From assembly GCF_900111395.1 (NCBI RefSeq), contig NZ_FOHV01000016.1, positions 1 to 53,316 on the forward strand: a stretch of 53,316 nt of DNA, read 5' to 3'. This document shows, in pieces, positions 8,952 to 18,009 of the stretch. Under the pieces are notes generated by a model. That model was not told where the DNA came from. It made no database searches and was given only the letters and a program-made list of their open reading frames with translations. The translations under genes were made by a program, and so were the position numbers. The stretch is from Thorsellia anophelis DSM 18579 (GTDB lineage Bacteria; Pseudomonadota; Gammaproteobacteria; Enterobacterales; Thorselliaceae). How positions within the stretch are numbered: position 1 is the first letter of the stretch; the number at the start of each line of letters is the position of its first letter.

Positions 8952-10187
8952 TTATCCATTTTCTTTGATGATTTGATTGATGAGTGCATTAATTGAAGTC
9001 ATATCAATTTCTCCTTGAGAAACTTTATACAAAGCTCCATCTGGATGTTTACTTGCTAAGATAGGACCTGATTGATCTTTAGTCTCTACAACAACAGTTG
9101 AAGAAAGACCTATGCGAAGTGGGTATTGTTTTAGTTCGTTTGCATCAAGCTCAATCCTTACAGGAACGCGTTGAACGATTTTAATCCAATTACCTGATGC
9201 ATTTTGTGCAGGCAAAAGAGAAAATGCACTTCCAGTGCCCATCTCGATTCCTTTTATCTTGCCATTAAAAACAACTTTATCCCCATAAATATCGGTTGTA
9301 ATTTTCGCATTTTGTCCAATCCTCATTTGGTTTAGTTGTGTTTCTTTGAAATTTGCATCTATCCAAAGATTATCTGCTGAAATGATTGCCATCAATGGTG
9401 TGTTTGGAGCAATTTGAGCTCCTACTTGGACGCTTCTTTTTGAAACATAACCTGTAACAGGACTGGTAATAGTTGTTCTTTGTAAAGCAAGCCAAGCCTC
9501 TTTTAATTCTGTTGCTGCTTTGACTACACCTGGCTGTTTTTCAATTGGTGTATCTAAAACGAGAGCTTGGTTGGCATTATATTGTGCTTTTGCTGACTCA
9601 AGACTCGCTTCTGCTAAGGTAACTGCATCACGGGCATGCTGTAATTCTTCTTTGCCGATTGCATTCGACTGGCTTAAGGCTTGCCGACGTGCGAGATCAC
9701 TTTGCGCTTGCTGTAAAGCTATTGTTTTTTCCTCAATATTAGCTTGGTTCTGTTTTAAGCTAATCACTGATTGATGTGCTTGCCTGACTTGAGTTGCTAA
9801 CAATGCTTGGGCTTTTTCGAATGATTGTTCAGCATCCGTTTTATCTAATTGAACAAGTACATCACCTTCATTAACAAAATCAGTATTATCAACATGAATT
9901 GACGAAACCGTACCTGAAATTTCAGACATAATTTGAACTTGATTACCTGATACGTATGCATTATCCGTTTCCACTTCGAATCTGCCAGTGTGATACCAAT
10001 GAAATAAGTAGAAACCAAGTAATATTATGATGGTTAATATTAATATGCTAAATGCAACTTTTCGCTTAATTTTCTTAGATACCTCGCTAGTTTTAGCTAA
10101 TTTATCTTTATTAAGGATATTTTCCGCTGAGTTCTCTTTTGTATGTAAGTCTATTTTGTTTGAAGTGCTAGTATGTTCATTACTCAT
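8952..10187 (-). CDS. emrA: Multidrug efflux periplasmic adaptor EmrA
   Basis: The 411-residue membrane-fusion protein has a cytosolic N-tail of about 43 residues, one transmembrane segment (about 44-64), the biotinyl-lipoyl halves (EISGTVSSIHVDNTDFVNEGDVLVQLD and later TITSPVTGYVSKRSVQVGAQ), a Gln/Ala-rich alpha-hairpin between them, and a beta-barrel end. It links EmrB to a TolC-type outer membrane channel. The N-tail is longer than I expect for E. coli EmrA. Its ATG follows AAGGAGTATCCT. Same operon as emrB and emrR. Confidence 0.93.
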   Translation of the reverse strand: MSNEHTSTSNKIDLHTKENSAENILNKDKLAKTSEVSKKIKRKVAFSILILTIIILLGFYLFHWYHTGRFEVETDNAYVSGNQVQIMSEISGTVSSIHVDNTDFVNEGDVLVQLDKTDAEQSFEKAQALLATQVRQAHQSVISLKQNQANIEEKTIALQQAQSDLARRQALSQSNAIGKEELQHARDAVTLAEASLESAKAQYNANQALVLDTPIEKQPGVVKAATELKEAWLALQRTTITSPVTGYVSKRSVQVGAQIAPNTPLMAIISADNLWIDANFKETQLNQMRIGQNAKITTDIYGDKVVFNGKIKGIEMGTGSAFSLLPAQNASGNWIKIVQRVPVRIELDANELKQYPLRIGLSSTVVVETKDQSGPILASKHPDGALYKVSQGEIDMTSINALINQIIKENG

Positions 10188-10239
10188 AGGATACTCCTTA
10201 CTTAATTATTTAAACTAAAAATTACTTTTTTAAGAATAC

Positions 10240-10755
10240 CTAAAGGGTTAATTCTTCAATTTTACTTAAAAGCTTTCTAGATAACTTCTCATATATAATA
10301 TGTTCCTCAAAACTTAATGCTGACCAAACATGATTTAAATTAGCAAATTGTTTAGGACTGATTTTGGCTAAAAAATTGACACCAGATTCTGTTAATTTTA
10401 AAAACAAACAACGTCTATCTTGTTCGGTGCTATATCTTTCAATCCAACCCCTTGCAACTAATTCATCGGCAATTCGAGTAATATGAGTCCTTGATGAGCC
10501 AAGAATAGAGCTTAGCTCTGATGGTTGTATTACTCTATCCGGTTTTGAATCGATAATAATTAATGCCATAAATAGTGTTTCATTAATGTCATTCTCTTTT
10601 AAAATTGCATTTCTAGCGTCTTGCATTTTGTGGTGAATATGGACATGCATGCGATACATTAACATCGCCTGTAAAGGGTAATCTTCATAGCGAGACGCAT
10701 ACTGTCTGATTTTTTCTTCAATAGATTGAAATGATAGATTTTTATTTTCGTTCAT
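10240..10755 (-). CDS. emrR: MarR-family regulator of the emr operon (EmrR/MprA-like)
   Basis: The 171-residue product is close to E. coli EmrR (176). The winged helix is visible as QPSELSSILGSSRTHITRIADELVARGWIER, with the wing STEQDRRCLFLKLTESG. EmrR represses the operon and lets go when it binds uncouplers or other hydrophobic drugs. It is first in the operon, 52 bases before emrA. A candidate operator lies upstream at 10801-10846. Assignment as EmrR rests on operon order and length. Confidence 0.9.
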   Translation of the reverse strand: MNENKNLSFQSIEEKIRQYASRYEDYPLQAMLMYRMHVHIHHKMQDARNAILKENDINETLFMALIIIDSKPDRVIQPSELSSILGSSRTHITRIADELVARGWIERYSTEQDRRCLFLKLTESGVNFLAKISPKQFANLNHVWSALSFEEHIIYEKLSRKLLSKIEELTL

Positions 10756-10800
10756 AGCAGGCTCTAATTAGAATATTTATTTAGATAAGTTACGTTTTAA

Positions 10801-10846
10801 AGTAACTAAAGTTAAAGTGTAATTAGTTATAATAACATTAGTTACT
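10801..10846. promoter_or_regulatory. Candidate EmrR operator: repeated TTAGTTA boxes
   Basis: TTAGTTA occurs at 10824-10830 and 10838-10844 and inverted (taactaa) at 10803-10809. The outer pair extends to the 9-bp inverted repeat agtaactaa/ttagttact (10801-10809, 10838-10846). The central gttat-a-ataac (10826-10836) is palindromic. The array starts 46 bases upstream of the emrR start codon, where a MarR-family autorepressor would bind. Inferred from position and symmetry. Confidence 0.5.
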
Positions 10847-11452
10847 ATATGCCTTTTAAGCCTAACTGAAAAGTAAAAAATTTGAAAGTTTACATATTTT
10901 TAACTTTTTTCTTATCTATATTTTTAATAATAATTTTTATTGAGTGTATGAAAAGCGTCTGCCTTTAAAGGCATAAATTGAATTAAAAAGAGGTGATTCT
11001 TTTGGTAACTCCCTTCGATTAAAAATGGGTTTTAAGATAATTAAAATGATATGATATCCCACTTTGTTAATTGGGGTATGAGTCATGCAATCGAGGATTT
11101 TTTACAAAAAGCAGAACGTAATATTAAAATATCACTCTAGTGATCTGTTAGGCTTCAGCAGCATTTGATTCATATTTTGTAACGCAGTTTTCCAAACGAT
11201 TTAGAATGTGAGCATAATCGATGCTCACCATTAAACTCTTTCAATTTCAACATTTAATTACTATTTAATATTCTTCCGGTCCTTGTAAAAAGGAGTGTGA
11301 CGCACTGCGTAAGAAAGAGTTAGCATATTATGAACAGAGTGATTGGTACCTAAAATACCCCTTAATGCTTGATGTCTTACCTATAATTGAGGCAAACAAG
11401 GTATAATTGATAAAACTGACTTAATTAAATGAATGGTATAAAAGGAATACAT
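10847..11452. other. Long intergenic region emrR / mnmE
   Basis: About 600 bases without a recognised gene. It contains the 14-base palindrome tgcctttaaaggca (10960-10973) and a hairpin gtgagcat-aatcg-atgctcac (11208-11228). Two scraps look coding: a 20-codon ATG frame at 11078-11140, and a start-less frame of about 45 codons ending at the TAA 11403-11405 that reads PCKKECDALRKKELAYYEQ. They may be relics of a lost gene. The yidC gene that often precedes mnmE is not here. Confidence 0.4.
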
Positions 11453-12850
11453 ATGTCACATAAAGACACGATTGTAGCGCAAGCAACGGCACCTGGCAGA
11501 GGGGGAATTGGGGTATTAAGGGTATCGGGTGAAGAGGCTAAAAAAGTTGCCAAAACATTACTAAGAAAAGTACCCACTCCAAGGACAGCTGAATACTTAC
11601 CCTTTTATGATGATACCGATCAGGTAATCGATCAAGGTATTGTCTTGTTTTTTCCAGGACCTAACTCATTTACAGGAGAGGATGTTATTGAATTTCAAGG
11701 GCATGGTGGCCCTGTTGTATTAGACATGCTTCTTGGTGAGATCCTGAAAATTAAAGGTGTTCGAATTGCTAAGCCTGGAGAGTTTACAGAACGTGCATTT
11801 TTGAATGATAAATTAGACTTAGCACAAGCTGAAGCAATTGCAGATTTAATTGATGCAACTTCAACTCAAGCTGCGCGCTCAGCTTTAAATGCACTAAAAG
11901 GAGAGTTTTCAACTCAAATTGACATTCTTTTAGATGCGCTTATTAATATTCGTATAGAGATTGAAGCAGCAATTGATTTTCCAGAGGAAGAAATTGATTT
12001 TATATCAGATGGCCTTTTAGCCAAACAATTAAATGAAATTTTAGAAAAAATTTCATTTGTTAAAAATGCAGTAAAGCAAGGTGTGTTACTACGAGAAGGT
12101 ATGAAGGTTGTGATTGCTGGTAAGCCAAATGCAGGTAAATCTAGTTTATTGAATGCCTTGGCTGGTGAAGAAAGAGCTATTGTGACTGATATTGCAGGCA
12201 CGACTAGGGATATTTTAAGAGAGCATATTCATATTGATGGCATGCCTTTGCATGTTATTGACACTGCTGGTCTTCGCCAGGCAAGCGATAAAGTAGAACA
12301 AATAGGAATTGAAAGGGCAATAGATGAAATTAAACAAGCTGATCATCTTTTACTGATGGTTGATGCAACAGAATTAGCACTTGATAAATCCCTTAATGAA
12401 AATGATATTTGGCCAGATTTTTTAGCTCAGTTACCAAAAGATTTACCTTTTACGGTAATTAGAAACAAGGCTGATTTGACAGGTGAAATGATTGGCATGC
12501 AAACAGTTTTGCAAAATGATTCACTTATGTCTCATCCTCAAACAGTGATTTCGTTGAGCGCAAAAAAACACCTAGGCATGGATATACTTAAAACGCATCT
12601 AAAATCAACCATTGGATATGCAACAACTAATGAGGGTGGGTTTATAGCAAGAGCTAGACATGTCAATGCAATCGAATCAGCATTAGAGCATGTAACGTTT
12701 GCAAAATATCAGTTAGAACAAGCAAGGGCATTAGAATTAGCCGCAGAGGAATTAAGATTAGCTCAGCAATCGCTTAGTGAAATTACAGGTGCATTTACAT
12801 CAGATGATTTATTAGGAAGGATTTTCTCAAGTTTTTGCATTGGTAAATAA
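11453..12850 (+). CDS. mnmE: tRNA modification GTPase MnmE
   Basis: With MnmG this GTPase installs the (c)mnm5 group at wobble U34 of several tRNAs. The chosen ATG (11453) follows AAAAGGA with six bases spacing and gives [20 protein letters not shown], matching the conserved N-terminus; an in-frame ATG 24 bases earlier has no such site. The product has 465 residues. The G domain shows [26 protein letters not shown] and NKAD, and the C-terminal motif FCIGK carries the family Cys. The neighbours are not translation genes. Confidence 0.97.
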   Translation: MSHKDTIVAQATAPGRGGIGVLRVSGEEAKKVAKTLLRKVPTPRTAEYLPFYDDTDQVIDQGIVLFFPGPNSFTGEDVIEFQGHGGPVVLDMLLGEILKIKGVRIAKPGEFTERAFLNDKLDLAQAEAIADLIDATSTQAARSALNALKGEFSTQIDILLDALINIRIEIEAAIDFPEEEIDFISDGLLAKQLNEILEKISFVKNAVKQGVLLREGMKVVIAGKPNAGKSSLLNALAGEERAIVTDIAGTTRDILREHIHIDGMPLHVIDTAGLRQASDKVEQIGIERAIDEIKQADHLLLMVDATELALDKSLNENDIWPDFLAQLPKDLPFTVIRNKADLTGEMIGMQTVLQNDSLMSHPQTVISLSAKKHLGMDILKTHLKSTIGYATTNEGGFIARARHVNAIESALEHVTFAKYQLEQARALELAAEELRLAQQSLSEITGAFTSDDLLGRIFSSFCIGK

Positions 12851-13029
12851 AATTACTCTTGTTTATCAATATCCATTAGGAAGTACCCTCTGTCATCTTT
12901 CTCTAAGAAGTATAATTATGTTACCCTATGATAGTTAAAATTGTTATGGGGTCTTTAATTATGTTTTGACATTCTCCCCACTAAAGCAAAGGGATTTCAT
13001 ACTACGCACCTTCAATTACATAAACTGAT

Positions 13030-14190
13030 CTACCTCTCTCGTAGTGCTTCTTTTGCTTTATTAAACGGTTTAATTAAATAGTCAAATATGGTTTTTTCAC
13101 CTGTTTTAATATCTACTGTTGCTACCATCCCTGGGGTAATTGGTAATTTTTGATTATTAGGAGTCGTTAAAGTATCTAATTCTGTTCTAATATAGACACG
13201 ATAATAATATTGATCACGCTTTACTTCGTCTTGAATGGTGTCTGGAGATATGGTTTCAACTATTCCTTTTAGTGCACCGTAAATAGAATAGTCGTATGCA
13301 GTAATTTTGATAGTAGCTTCTTGTCCTGGGTGAATATAAGCAATATCTCTTGGTGATATTTGAGTTTCTATTAACAGTTTTTCATCAATCGGAATAATCC
13401 GCATTACTTCGCCATTTGGTGGAATAACTCCTCCAATAGTATGAATATTAATATTTTTTATAATACCTTTAACTGGAGATATGACACTTGTACGAGTCAA
13501 TGCATCATTTTTTCCTCTTACAATTTGAGTCTGAATATCGACATCGGCTCTGGCTTTATTAAGTTCTTCTTGGGCTTTTACAATAAACTGGTCATAAGTA
13601 TCTGATATTTTAGATGTAATTTCACTTAATTGTCTTTTTAAACGAATGACGTCAACATGGCTCGCTGCACCGCGAGCAACAAGAGGTTCAGTTATATTGA
13701 GCTCTTGTTCAATGAGAGATTTAGTTTCTTCTAATCCAATTAATGTTTGTTGCCAAGCTTCATTTCTTGAGTTAAATAATGCGGTTTCTGATTCAATCAC
13801 TGATTGATCAGTGATTGAATCAGGAAATACTAAAGCAGTTTGATTAACTTCGGCTTCAAGCCTCGCAACACTTGCTAATGCGGCATTAAGGCGAACTTTA
13901 CTTTCCTCTACATTAGAAGAAACGCGCTCAGGGTCAAGTAATGCAAGTACTTGACCGATATCTACAATATCGCCTTCAGCAACATTTAACTCTCGTAATA
14001 CACCACCTTCAAGGGATTGAATGACTTGTTCTTTTGAAGAAGCGATAACTTTGCCCGTCCCATTAGATACTTCTGATACTTTTGCATGATAAGACCATAC
14101 TACGATAGCAATAACTAATAAAGCAATGATACGAATTATAGAAGAGGATTTAAGTACTTCATGTTGATCTCTATAAAGTGTTTTACGCAT
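13030..14190 (-). CDS. Type I secretion membrane-fusion protein (HlyD family)
   Basis: The 386-residue protein has one transmembrane segment at about 18-34, a first lipoyl half (NGTGKVIASSKEQVIQSLEGGVL...EGDIVDIGQVL), a coiled coil of about 150 residues, the second half (TSVISPVKGIIKNINIHTIGG) and the HlyD C-terminal barrel ending VTPGMVATVDIKTGEKTIFDYLIKP. It bridges the ABC exporter to the outer-membrane channel. It is last of a three-gene operon, five bases after the ABC gene, and resembles LapC-type adaptors of large adhesin systems. The substrate is almost certainly the divergent adhesin. Confidence 0.93.
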   Translation of the reverse strand: MRKTLYRDQHEVLKSSSIIRIIALLVIAIVVWSYHAKVSEVSNGTGKVIASSKEQVIQSLEGGVLRELNVAEGDIVDIGQVLALLDPERVSSNVEESKVRLNAALASVARLEAEVNQTALVFPDSITDQSVIESETALFNSRNEAWQQTLIGLEETKSLIEQELNITEPLVARGAASHVDVIRLKRQLSEITSKISDTYDQFIVKAQEELNKARADVDIQTQIVRGKNDALTRTSVISPVKGIIKNINIHTIGGVIPPNGEVMRIIPIDEKLLIETQISPRDIAYIHPGQEATIKITAYDYSIYGALKGIVETISPDTIQDEVKRDQYYYRVYIRTELDTLTTPNNQKLPITPGMVATVDIKTGEKTIFDYLIKPFNKAKEALRER

Positions 14191-14195
14191 AGGAT

Positions 14196-16343
14196 TTAAC
14201 CTGATATTTTTTGATTGGCTGAATTTAGTGAATCGAGTCTTGCTAATACAGCACTTTTTTCACCCATTAATATGATTTTTCCTTCATCAATTACAATTAA
14301 TGTATCTACCCAATCTAGAACTGCTGGCCGATGAGTCGCTACAATTACGGTTTTATCTTTAAACCAGGTTCTCATCGCATTAACAATATGTATTTCGCTT
14401 GCTTGATCCATGCTTGCAGTTGGTTCATCTAAAAGTAGTGTGCGGGGATTCATGATCAGCATTCTTGATAATAATAAAGCCTGTTTTTGTCCACCAGATA
14501 GTCCATGACCGCCTTCCCTTACCATATAATCAAGTCCGCCTTCTAATTGTTTAAGCATGGACCATGCTCCTGTAAGGGTTAATGCTTCAATCATTTCTTC
14601 ATTTGAAGCATGTGGTCTGCCCATACAGAGATTTTCTCTTAAGGTACCATGAAAAAGCCTTGAAGTTTGGCTTAAAAATCCGACATCTCTTCTTAGATCG
14701 GATACATCAATCATTTTAATTAAATCACCATTTAAATAGATAGCTCCTTCCTCAGGTGTGATCATGCCGGAAAAAAGATGAAGCAAAGTTGACTTGCCCG
14801 AACCCATTTTTCCAATGATTCCAACTTTAGACCCAGCCTTAATATGTAGTTTAGGTATATTTAAAGTGAGATGGGTTGCATTAGGATCATATTTAAATCT
14901 CACATCTTCAAAAATATACTCGCCTTCAATTACGGGGCGTTGTAACCGATTTTCTTCAATCGGTTGATCAACTGGTTTTTGCATTAATTCATTTAGCCCC
15001 TGATAAGCCGATCTCGTGCTTTGTAATCTTGCAAAAACCCCCGTCCATTGTGCTATAGGTCCTAATGTTCTAGAGGAAAGAATGGATGTTGCTACTAAAG
15101 CGCCTGTTGTTAATTCACCGGCGATAACTAAATATGCACCTACCAGTAATACACCTACAAATGTCATAGATTGAAGTGTTTGAGTCCAATGGGTCAAAAA
15201 ATTTGTAATAGCGCGTTGCTTTTTTGAAATATCTGAAGATACATCGTTAATTTGGTTCCATAAGTTTTGAAATCTTTGCTCGGCTCTTAATAATTTGATG
15301 TCATCTAATGCTTCAACAGCTTCTACTAACATAGCATTTCTAAGCGCTGATTCGCGCATGCCTTCTTTTGCTAGTCTAGATAGTGGCCACTGTGCAATTA
15401 GCCCTGCAATTAAAATCAAGGGAACCACAATTAATGGAACAATCACTAAGTATCCTCCGATCATCCATAAAACAACAAAGAATAACAATATGAATGGGAT
15501 ATCTAATAAAGCACCTAAAGTCGTGGAAGTAACTAATTCTCTTACTTGCTCAAGTTCTCTTATTTGGGCTATAAATGAGCCTGTTGACTGGCTTTTTGCT
15601 TGTGTTTTAATTCTAATCGCATGCCCAAATACTTTATCTGTAATCCGAGAATCGGCGCGTTTTCCTATTACATCAGTTAATTTTGAGCGTGCACCTTTTA
15701 GTAAAAACTCAAAAATTAATGCAATCATCACACCAGTAAATAAAACCCATAACGTCGAATGAGATTGTGAAGGAACGACCCTATCATAGATTTGCATTGA
15801 AAAGAGTGTAGTAGTAAGAGTTAATACATTTGCAATTAAAGATGCAGTGAATAGATCTAAATATCTTCTTTTGTCATGAAAAATGATTTTTCTAAACCAA
15901 TTAGATTGATATGGCTTGATGTATTCATCTACCCTAGCATCAGGTACTGCATTTAATGGCCTCAAGACCCAGATTTCTTTAGCTTTTTCTTTTAATGACT
16001 TTATCGGTAAGACAAGATAGCCTAATTCATCTTGCAAAGAAATACTGACATTATGACGTTTATCTAAGCTTTCTATAACACCAATGGAACCATCATTAAA
16101 ATAGATAACTAAAGGAAGACGCATTGCATTAATTAACTTTTTACTATAGGTTTTTTTATCAAATGATAGCCCCATTTGTAACGCTAATTGGTTTAAAAAC
16201 TCTTTTTCTTCTTTCGAGTCAGACCAAGCTGCATCAACTTTAATTCTTTCTTCAGACACATGAATATTGTAATGTTTAGCTATTAAGGAAAAAACATGAA
16301 TTATTTTGTCTTTTTGGATTTGGCTCAGTGACATATTACTCAC
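14196..16343 (-). CDS. Type I secretion ABC exporter (LapB/LssB type)
   Basis: The 715-residue protein has an N-terminal peptidase-C39-like domain (about 1-135) with no catalytic Cys visible, so it probably docks the substrate and does not cleave it. A six-helix exporter domain follows, then the ATPase: Walker A GKMGSGKST at 511-519, signature LSGGQ at 615-619, Walker B LLLDEPT at 636-642 and the H-loop His671. It powers one-step export from the cytosol. The gene overlaps the TolC-like gene by eight bases, so the two are probably translationally coupled. Confidence 0.94.
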   Translation of the reverse strand: MSNMSLSQIQKDKIIHVFSLIAKHYNIHVSEERIKVDAAWSDSKEEKEFLNQLALQMGLSFDKKTYSKKLINAMRLPLVIYFNDGSIGVIESLDKRHNVSISLQDELGYLVLPIKSLKEKAKEIWVLRPLNAVPDARVDEYIKPYQSNWFRKIIFHDKRRYLDLFTASLIANVLTLTTTLFSMQIYDRVVPSQSHSTLWVLFTGVMIALIFEFLLKGARSKLTDVIGKRADSRITDKVFGHAIRIKTQAKSQSTGSFIAQIRELEQVRELVTSTTLGALLDIPFILLFFVVLWMIGGYLVIVPLIVVPLILIAGLIAQWPLSRLAKEGMRESALRNAMLVEAVEALDDIKLLRAEQRFQNLWNQINDVSSDISKKQRAITNFLTHWTQTLQSMTFVGVLLVGAYLVIAGELTTGALVATSILSSRTLGPIAQWTGVFARLQSTRSAYQGLNELMQKPVDQPIEENRLQRPVIEGEYIFEDVRFKYDPNATHLTLNIPKLHIKAGSKVGIIGKMGSGKSTLLHLFSGMITPEEGAIYLNGDLIKMIDVSDLRRDVGFLSQTSRLFHGTLRENLCMGRPHASNEEMIEALTLTGAWSMLKQLEGGLDYMVREGGHGLSGGQKQALLLSRMLIMNPRTLLLDEPTASMDQASEIHIVNAMRTWFKDKTVIVATHRPAVLDWVDTLIVIDEGKIILMGEKSAVLARLDSLNSANQKISG

Positions 16344-17658
16344 TCATTAGAATTGTTAAACCAAATGCATCAGCGGACTGGCCTGACATAAATATATAGT
16401 CAGATACGGCAAGCCAATAGTCATGGTCCGTATTTACTTTATCTACAACAGCTTGGTAGACTTCTTGTTCTACATTAAGTACATCTAAAATAGAACGACT
16501 TCCCAAAGTATATTGTTCTTTATAGATGTCCCGTGTTTTGCGAAGTACATTGATACGTTCATTGAGCAAAGATTGTTTTGATTCTAATTGGTTAATGGCA
16601 ATTTTTGCAGTCGATAATCTTTGGTTGAGAGTTTGTTTGAGCTGTTGTAGCTGATATTTTGTTGCTTCTTTATTTGCAGCAGCAGCGCTAACCCGCGATG
16701 TTGCGGCTCCGCCTTGATAAATATCATATGACATGGTTAATTGGATCTTATTATCATGTCCGTATTTTTCGTTAGTACTTGGATTAGTTCCCTCGATTGT
16801 TTTATTGCTTATCAGTTGAACACCAACATTCGGTAGGCTATCAGATTTAGCAAGTTCAAATTGTGCATCAGATATTTCCAACATTGCTGCTTGATTTCGA
16901 TACTCTGCAATTTGTTCAAAACGAATCGGCTTGGTTAAGTTAGCTTTATCACTTAAATCGTCAGGCATTGAAATTACCTCGAGCGCATTAGGTACGTTTA
17001 AATATATTTTTAAACTTTCTAGTGCTTGTAAGTAATCCCCCTCTATCTGAGATGCCGTTAATTTTGCACTAACCAATCTGGCCTGCGCTTGCGTCGTATC
17101 AGATTCATTTCCTGCCCCTGCAGTAGCCCTATCATTTGCAATTTTAACTACCTGTTCTATATCGTTAATATGTTGTTTGGTTTCTTGTATTGCACTTAAT
17201 GATCTATGCGCTTGGATATAGGCCATAGACGTGTTTGCGATAATGCTCTCAAGCTCCTGATTATTAATTGCCTTGACTTGTTTAGACTCTGCGCCTACTT
17301 GCGCTATTTGATTTCTTGTACGACCGAAATCATAAACAGTTTGAGTGACTGTGAGTTCAGGTGTAATAGACGTTTCATCTTTGAATTCACTGTAACTTGG
17401 ATTAATTGAAATGCCAACTTTTGGTTTGTAACCAGCCTGGCTTACGCTTAATAATGATTTTTGCTGATTATCTCTTGCAATAGCGGTTTGGGTTGTAGGG
17501 CTGACATCTGCAGCAATTCGTAGGGCATCATAATAAGATACTTCATTAGCTAAAAGTGAACATGGTATAAACAACACTCCTATGACTGAAAGTGATGTAA
17601 AAAGTGATGTAAAAAGCACAGGTTTTGAACTGTCAATAAAATGGCGCATGTTTAGCAT
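16336..17658 (-). CDS. TolC-family outer-membrane channel of the type I system
   Basis: The 440-residue protein starts with a signal peptide (hydrophobic SLFTSLSVIGVLFIPCSLLANE, residues about 17-38) and continues with paired coiled-coil and beta-strand repeats of the outer membrane efflux family. TVYDFGRTRNQIAQVGAESK and the later YQGGAATSRVSAAAANKEAT are the two repeat signatures. It is the first gene of the export operon. The 12-bp direct repeat aaaagtgatgta near 17590-17613 lies in the signal-peptide codons. It is a dedicated channel (LapE-like), not the general TolC, judging by its location. Confidence 0.92.
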   Translation of the reverse strand: MLNMRHFIDSSKPVLFTSLFTSLSVIGVLFIPCSLLANEVSYYDALRIAADVSPTTQTAIARDNQQKSLLSVSQAGYKPKVGISINPSYSEFKDETSITPELTVTQTVYDFGRTRNQIAQVGAESKQVKAINNQELESIIANTSMAYIQAHRSLSAIQETKQHINDIEQVVKIANDRATAGAGNESDTTQAQARLVSAKLTASQIEGDYLQALESLKIYLNVPNALEVISMPDDLSDKANLTKPIRFEQIAEYRNQAAMLEISDAQFELAKSDSLPNVGVQLISNKTIEGTNPSTNEKYGHDNKIQLTMSYDIYQGGAATSRVSAAAANKEATKYQLQQLKQTLNQRLSTAKIAINQLESKQSLLNERINVLRKTRDIYKEQYTLGSRSILDVLNVEQEVYQAVVDKVNTDHDYWLAVSDYIFMSGQSADAFGLTILMSE

Positions 17659-18009
17659 GTAAATAATTTTCCTAAGCTGGTTGATAGTAAATTTTTGTTA
17701 TTTTTTATTCTCGAAATAGAGAAGACGGAAGAATTTATGCCAGTTGACACATTGTTATTTCCAATTGCTCCAGATGATTAATGTTTAAATCGTAATAATA
17801 TGTATTTTTTTGTTAAATTATTCCACATGTATCTATTAAATGCTATTATTGTAACATAATTCATTACTTTTTTACTTTTGTTATTATTTTTGTTTTATTT
17901 TGCAACAAAAACACCTGGGTCAAAATTTGCGTAGAGTATTGCCTTTTTGCTCGCGTCTATTTTGCAAATGGATTTTTATAGATAAGTTTCATGGAGATTA
18001 CATTTTTTT
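17659..18009. other. Divergent promoter region of the adhesin/secretion locus
   Basis: 351 bases, very AT-rich with long T and A tracts, the kind of DNA that H-NS-like proteins bind. It must hold promoters for both the secretion operon and the adhesin. No specific operator is recognised. GGAG at about 17993 is the nearest purine box to the adhesin ATG at 18010, with loose spacing. Confidence 0.45.
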
